From Isoetes taiwanensis (lineage: Eukaryota > Streptophyta > Lycopodiopsida > Isoetales > Isoetaceae), in assembly GCA_021234155.1 (NCBI GenBank), contig JAJEKV010000030.1, positions 3,572,761-3,636,760 of the forward strand: 64,000 nucleotides of DNA, read 5' to 3'. Positions within the stretch are counted from its first letter, which is position 1. The number at the start of each line of letters is the position of its first letter. Positions 57,945 through 64,000 of the stretch are shown here, in pieces. The position numbers and the translations under genes were made by a program. Under the pieces are notes generated by a model. That model was not told the DNA's origin and did no database searches. It saw only the letters and a list, made by a program, of their open reading frames with translations.

Positions 57945-60595
57945 CACTAGACCTGTCCCTGAGACCATTCCTGATCCACGGACCGGAACTGGCCCACATG
58001 ACCTCTGCCACTTAAACCCATGTAACCCACGAAAGAAATTTTAATTTTATAATATACCACCATCATTTGAGTCTTCACTTGTTTCTTGATGATCTCTGAG
58101 AATTTCAAGACCAATGGGATCACCTATATCTTGTGGTGATTGCTCAAACATTGGAAAATTTGGCAATTTCTGCACCAGTCCAGAACTGCCTTCTTCAATA
58201 TTTCTAACATAAAGTGATCTAAACCTTGCTAAAGTTGGAGGTATTTGCATGTTTATCATAGAACACATTGAGTTTTATGTTCCCATGTTTTCTTGCTATC
58301 ATCTGACATCAGTGGAAGCCGCCAAACCCTATTTTGTTCAAAAAAGCTGCTTGAGGTTCAAGAATTATTTCTCTCTCATTATAACAAGTTTTGATTTAAT
58401 TCTTGTGGCCATGAGTTCCTAACTATACGAGCTATAGTTTCATGTTTTTTTGGAGTTTTCATAAGTCATGTTAAGTTCAATATTTACTAAAAGAATCTAC
58501 TATACAGAATTCTGGACAAAAATATATGTTAAAGTGCTCCAATAACAACTATCCATAATGCCATGTGGGTAATAAATGACGTGTTCTATTTATATCTTCA
58601 TAGAACATAACTCTTATCAAACTTACATATAGTGTAACTAGGGTGTAACCATGCAATTTTTGGAATTCAAACATGATGTACAACAACTGGATTAACACAT
58701 TAGAGCATAAAAATTGGGTCAACTCCATAATTATAGGTCCAAAACTCCACAATGATTAAGTTAGTGATGTTTATTGATGAATTCAAGTGGATGTTGTGAA
58801 GTTTAGCCATGACAATATATAAATAGACCACATAACATTTTATATATGCTTCTTTGGTTTATAGAAAGAGACACTACTTTTCCCCAAATATGCCTTTAAA
58901 ACAGTTCAAAATGTGAGAAATGGCATATATAGAGATCTCTTATATAGGTTGTATGGTCTTATTGAAAAAAATACCATGAAATCTGCTTATTTCTTACTAG
59001 CATAAACTTCATTGTGTTACTGCTATAAAGCATTGTCATCCAAGTAGAATAATATTACATGTAAGTTATCTTTCATGTATATTATATTTTTTATAGATGT
59101 AAAACTTTCTTGGCAATAAAAATCTCTAGTTGCATGTTAAAGTAACATGTTATTTCTAAGGTTTTAATTTATATAAGCAGGCATTACCATTTATGGTCCA
59201 CAAAACCAATTGTATAGACCATATATCTCTCACTAGCCTTATCCATTTTTCCCCATACAATAATACTATGTCTTTTTGGCTTCGATCACATGATTTTTGA
59301 AAGGTGTGAGTGAAAGTCCATATAGGTTCAATTGGTCATAAATACCCTATAAATTCTCAATTTTTTGTGCTTCAACCTTACCCTTAAATTATGCAAGCTA
59401 ACCTAAACAATTAATTTTGTCCTATAGAGAATCATACAAGTAAACTATATGTGAAAGTTGAGATAAAAAATGATTAAGGCAGCACCATTAATGATTTTTA
59501 AACTTTCAGTCATTTGGACCAATGATGGTCTGCAACTGGACTGCAGATAGCAATCTATCTTGATTTTTTTATAGTAAAAGTTTTTCATATTTTTCCTTGA
59601 TTCTTTTCGCATTGATTTCTTGACATGAGATATTTTGAGAATGTGATTTTGTGAAGTCACACCTTAGGGCACAAATCTAGAATAAACATAGAAGATATAA
59701 TATAATTGATGCTATCTATTCTAGTACAATATTCAAATGAACAACAAATTTTTTTTGTGAACAAAGTGGTCCAAGAGCTACTCGTATCCCAAAATTCAAC
59801 TTGAAATGGACTAATATAAGGATATTATCAATTTTTGAATGAACTATGGGCCAGTAATAGGCAGGTACAGATATCGTTTTTTATTTTTTTTACCATGTCT
59901 TTTGCTCTTTCCACGAGCTTGTTTTTGCATTAGTTTCATATCCTTATAAACTTTCATAATGTGATTTTTTGGAGGACAACCTAGAGTCATATGTAGCAAT
60001 GCTATCCATTTGTATAAATTCCCTAAAATTGAAAATAGAAGTAAAAGTCAAAACATCAAATTCAAACTCAACAAATATTTTTATAGGATGAAGGAGCTCG
60101 TGAACCTTATATGCCAAATTTGAACTCAAATTTGATCTCCTTCTGAAAGTTGTTGTTTTTATATCACATCTGCTTTTTGGGAACCAGTACTGGTTCTCAA
60201 AAGGCAGAGGACAGTTTTGACCCTGTCATGTTTGAATTGGTCTATCTTCCTTCATAGACTTCGAATTGAGATGTGGTTTTTTGTGCCTTGCTCTATATCT
60301 CGTGTAGAAAAATAATATTATATCCAAAAAAATCAAAAAAAAAATCTTTCCATCAAGACAGTTGTACTTTGTGTGAACATGAAGTTTTTGGTACTTGACC
60401 CCCTTGGATTTGCTAGAGCATAACTCACAAGAATGGGAGCTGATATATTTTTATGTATTTTTTATGTGAAGCATGACTGCTATATATCAACTCCTAGAAA
60501 GGGTTTGGCTAGTTTTTGTGTTCTTGATTTTATATGATTTTTTTTTTGAACCTTCAAAATGCCCTTTAATGATCCATCATGGGACAGGTCTAGTG
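57945..60595. mobile_element. TTAA-target DNA element, copy 3, inside a LINE
   Basis: 2651 bp with perfect 15-bp terminal inverted repeats CACTAGACCTGTCCC, flanked by TTAA (57941-57944 and 60596-60599). It is collinear with copies 1 and 2. It splits a LINE reading frame: removing the element and one TTAA gives ...DVVIKVAWSKC..., exactly the conserved LINE motif. This proves the borders and the TTAA duplication. There is no transposase gene inside. Confidence 0.93.
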
Positions 60596-60599
60596 TTAA

Positions 60600-61805
60600 G
60601 GTGGCTTGGTCGAAATGCACCCTTCCAAAATGGGCTGGTGGTTTGGGTATGATGGACTTCTTACTACATGGCAAAGTGCTTATTTCAAAGTTCATTTGGA
60701 GACTCTTGAATGGTGAAGATGACTCTCCTGATTTACGCCTTCTTAGACAAGCTATTGGTCATTGTATCCCTCTAGGCAAGAAGGCAGTCAAACCGGTACT
60801 GCCTTGGGCATTATTCCAACCTTTGCAGCCTTTTCCAAATGCTTCCTCCTTTCTGCGTGGATTTTTGGCAGCATGGAATGCAGTGAAACACCTCTTTTGG
60901 CCATGTCCTTCCATCCATATCCTGTTGGAAACTCCATGATGGTGGGCATCATTGCCTCCAAATCCCGCAGCACCTCCAATGGCTGCATCAGTTCATATGA
61001 TGGGTTCTTGCAGGTGTAGTCTCTATTCAAGCATGGTATGAAGTCGATCCCCTGTTCTCTTGGCCTGAGTTTTGGGCAAAATTTCTACTCTCCCTGTCTG
61101 TATGGGAGAAGATCACAAAAAAATTGCCTCTTATGGGTAGATTGGTGTTACCGAAAGACTGCCTTGGGACTGTCATGAAAATATTCACAACCCAATTAGA
61201 ATCATACATGGTGCTGGCTTTGGGATAAGTTGCTCCATCATAGAGTTTTCGTACTTTGGTGGCAGGTCATCCACAGGTGCCTGCGTGTTAATGCCTTCCG
61301 GCATTGTTATGACCTTTGCATATCTGCAATATGCCCACTCTACCTTTTGGATGTTGAAATTCTTGACCGTTGTCTTTTTTATTGTCCAAAGGTTCAGCCA
61401 GCGTGGTCCTGGCAGTGCATTAGACTGTCGATGCATCCTCTTGTTATCCCAATGTATGGCTACCAGCTAAACAAAGGACATTCCATCTTCGTTCTGGTTG
61501 GTTCATATGGTCGATATGGGAACATTGCAGACGTCACAGGTTATTGTTGTGGCCCAGAAAAAGATACCGATGGCTTATGAGTATTCTTCCCTTGAATCAG
61601 AAGTGATAGAATGTATTTGGATTCAATATCTTCAAATTCGTTCTTATCGTTAGTCTACTATTCTGGAGTAAGTACATTGTGCTTCAGGCTTGTGTTCCTG
61701 TGGCATCTTCTTGTGTTTACACAGTTAGATGAGACATGTAAATTCTGTACTTTTCAATCTGATTAATAAACCTTATTTGCTTTCGTCCTTCCAAAAAAAC
61801 AAAAG
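60600..61805 (+). pseudogene. LINE ORF2 fragment, 3' part and 3' end
   Basis: KVAWSKCTLPKWAGGLGMMD and FLLHGKVLISKFIWRLLNGE (60600-60720) are the post-RT motifs of plant LINEs. After frameshifts, WWQVIHRCLRVNAFRH and CPLYLLDVEILDRCLFYCP (about 61256-61390) form the zf-RVT domain, with the second Cys of CPLC replaced by Tyr. The 3' end is AATAAACCTTATTTGC...CCAAAAAAAC (61757-61803), similar in style to the other LINE remnant ending near 13115. Confidence 0.8.
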
Positions 61806-62343
61806 TGTCCGAGCACCTTGTTTCATTTATCATTTCATGTCATTATCTTACGTAACTAAGCCTAAAAGCATTATTGGAGATTGAGTTACAAAGGCAAATA
61901 AATACAAGGCCATGAACAACTATAATTTCTTCAGCTGATGGTCCATATCAGATGAACTACTGTCATGGCTATAACCAGTTCTCCAAGGCTCAATCCATAT
62001 ACCAAATATGATATCCTTCATTTTCTATAATTATAGGCATGCACTGCAGATAGTTTATCTTAAAATGACCAATCATAACCTCTATTCCATATAATCAATT
62101 CTAAATTATTGGCCATGCCTTCTCTGAATGCTTTATGGATATAATGGTATCAGTACTTACTTCTCATGTCAACTTTAATTTTTCTTACAAATAAATACTA
62201 CTGTTATCACATATGCTTGAGTGAATTAGATAAAACTACACATAAATAACATAGAATGCTGGATTAGGACTTAATAAGGATCTCAAGCCTTAGTATGAAA
62301 TTCTTCTGTCTAAAGTTCATATTGTTGTTTTTTATTCCATAGT
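61806..62343. other. intergenic, no supported gene
   Basis: AT-rich sequence between two LINE copies; nothing recognised. TTTTTTATTCCATAG at 62329-62342 resembles a 3' splice site, but nothing else supports an intron. Confidence 0.4.
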
Positions 62344-63421
62344 GTGACCTTCCAAGTTGCCTTTCAAGAAAGCCAGTCATGGCTAAGAGCCATTCAGAGT
62401 AGGGTCGAGACATGGGAAGTGCCCTCACCAGAGATGAACCATGTCCTGGACATCTGTTTGCAGAACCTCGAGCACAACTCCGCTGTTCGAGATCGCGAAG
62501 GGCTGCGGCCAGCCATTGTCCAGTACGGCAAGGACCTCCATGTAGAAGCCCATGAGCAGCTGCAGCAGTGTATGCATGAACCGCGCGTCCAACAGGAGTT
62601 GAGCTCTCGGCTCCAGATAGAAGAGGCCAAAGCACAGGCCACGGAAATCCCACATGCCCAGCAACCTATACGACGTCAGTCAAGTCCACCCACGCTGCAC
62701 CATCAAGCCGCCCAATACCATCATCGCCACAGTCAATGCTACGCCAACTGCAAACAGCACCTGCTGCGACAGCCAGCATTGATCCAACCATCAGAGAGCT
62801 CCAAGAGCACAAGTGTAGGAGCCACATTCTGGTAGTGCACGGCCTAGTAGAAGAGATAGGAGAGAACCTCGTCCACCAGTTTCAGACGCAGATCCTTACT
62901 CGGATGACGTTCCATACACCCATACAAATTGTTAGAGCAAGGTGACATAGAGCCCAGCGTTCTGACCCCCCCTCCCCCGGTAGCCATATTCACTGTCAGG
63001 AATGCAGAAGAGCGAGCAGGCTATTCTGCGATAGCACAGGCAAGTTGTAGAGGACTGCCTTATACGTTGACCAAGATTTGACTCCTGCAAAGCAAGGTAA
63101 CCGCAAGCATGAGTTAGACGAGGTCAACAGCGTCCGCAAACACGGAGGAGCTGCAGGACGGATTCGAGGCAAGATGCAAATCTTTTGGCCCCAAATGTTG
63201 CTGTAAGTGATGCACACCCTCAGGGCCCTGCTGCTGAAGCTCCACCTCATGCCACTGCTGCACCCACTACAAGCACACACCCTGCCCCCATTGCCTCACC
63301 TCCCACTACCTGCATGCCGCATGCAGCTTCCACCTCCACCGCCCCCGCACCAACTACTGCCTGCATACCGCATGTTGCCTCCACCTCTATCGCCCTCCAT
63401 GTGCAGTCTTCACTGAATTAG
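62344..63421 (+). pseudogene. probable LINE ORF1 region
   Basis: A GC-rich coding-like frame (62344-62835) reads ESQSWLRAIQSRVETWEVPS, then a Glu/Gln-rich helix (HEQLQQCMHEPRVQQELSSR). Further on, 63185-63421 is Pro/Ala/Thr-rich (APPHATAAPTTSTHPAPIAS). No RNA-binding motif or zinc knuckle is recognisable. The assignment rests on position directly upstream of the endonuclease below. It could instead be an unrelated host exon; confidence is low. Confidence 0.35.
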
Positions 63422-63489
63422 CAGGTGTAGCTTCTAGCAGCAAATAGGAATTGTGCCTCAAAATGGTCTTCTAGAATTGTTGGGGCTTC

Positions 63490-64000
63490 CCATGGCAGAA
63501 GAGATATAGTCTCAACTCAGTTGCTGCCGATATGGACCTTATCTTCCTCATGGAAATGTGAGAGCATGCAGGATACAGGTTATCTGACTTGTCAGGATAC
63601 CAGCGCTACTCAATCTTCAATAGGTGCACTGGAAAGAGGGGACACGGAGGGCTCACCTGCAACTACCGAGCAGCCTTGTGATAGTCAGTCTTCATGTGCA
63701 AGATGGACAAGCACAACCAGTACGTGTGGGTGCGCGTGCAATACTGCAGTGGCAGCCCTCTCTTTGTGGTGGCCTTCTACTTCCCACATGTAGAGAGCAA
63801 CTTCTACCACACTCGGATGTGGATAGGCTAACCCCTATGTCGATCTATATGATGACATCCAACAACATCGGCAGTTGGATAGAGTCATGCTTGTTCGAGA
63901 CTTCAATGTGCGCATCGGCAAGGAACAACCCATGAGATTTGATCCCCTGGGGGACGATGTGATGCAACTGCGCCCCTCATAAGGAGTTTCGCCACATGTA
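63490..64000 (+). pseudogene. LINE ORF2 endonuclease, cut by window end
   Basis: Apurinic/apyrimidinic-type endonuclease at the start of a LINE ORF2. Blocks: KHNQYVWVRVQYCSGSPLFV followed by VAFYFPHVESNFY (about 63690-63800), then MLVRDFNVRIGKEQP (about 63888-63932). The family motif is GDFNxxxG, so Gly is Arg here. Blocks lie in different frames, so the copy is broken. The rest of ORF2 would lie beyond the window. Confidence 0.65.

Noticed and set aside
57945-60595. LINE copy 3 insertion read as a CACTA element because it starts CACTAG
   Set aside because: CACTA elements make 3-bp duplications and have CACTACAA-type ends. Here the duplication is TTAA, proven by the restored LINE frame.

Overview
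This is eukaryotic nuclear DNA from a land plant, dominated by transposable elements with a few host genes between them. A Kip-related CDK inhibitor with plant-type introns, a PLS-class pentatricopeptide-repeat (PPR) gene, a DUF1995/LPA3-like plastid-protein remnant, a plant-type initiator tRNA-Met primer-binding site and a chromodomain Ty3 element all point to a plant. The intron-poor PPR gene and the mixture of TTAA-target elements, pogo-like, PIF/Harbinger and LINE remnants fit a fern or another large-genome non-angiosperm, but the lineage is inferred and not shown.

Layout. 1-7.4 kb: AT-rich intergenic DNA, a dead Ty1/copia fragment with a 3' LTR candidate (about 2.95-4.19 kb) and a hairpin repeat (6.39-6.50 kb). 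7.44-10.08 kb: TTAA element copy 1. 10.2-10.97 kb: DUF1995 pseudogene (-). 12.0-13.1 kb: LINE 3' remnant. 15.59-28.83 kb: a complete-bordered but dead Ty3/gypsy chromovirus with 1.4-1.5 kb LTRs, PBS, PPT, gag, protease, RT, RNase H, integrase and chromodomain. Its internal region begins with an ATG frame whose first nine residues equal the N-terminus of histone H3. 29.07-29.89 kb: tandem and GC-rich repeats. 29.89-33.88 kb: PIF/Harbinger element with perfect TIRs, TTA target duplication, transposase (+) and Myb-like partner (-). 34.4-36.9 kb: PPR gene with two compensating 1-nt indels.

38.4-48 kb: small coiled-coil reading frames (three, weakly related) and a long minus-strand transposase-like pseudogene, punctuated by copies of an inverted repeat around GATCAYACGACGCGAAAT. 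TTAA element copy 2 (40.29-44.17 kb), itself carrying a hAT element with an exact 8-bp duplication, interrupts this cluster. 48.3-48.7 kb: pogo/Tigger-like fragment (-). 51.05-52.77 kb: the four-exon KRP gene (-), the only host gene that looks intact. 54.5-57 kb: tandem duplications and unrecognised reading frames. 57.7-61.8 kb: a LINE pseudogene split by TTAA element copy 3; removing the element and one TTAA restores the LINE reading frame. 62.3-64 kb: start of another LINE, cut by the window end.

Most promising for follow-up: the histone-H3-tail-like N-terminus in a chromodomain retroelement, the hairpin-punctuated coiled-coil/transposase cluster, and the family of 2.65-2.7 kb TTAA elements with positionally conserved GGACCA...TGGTCC motifs and no recognisable transposase.
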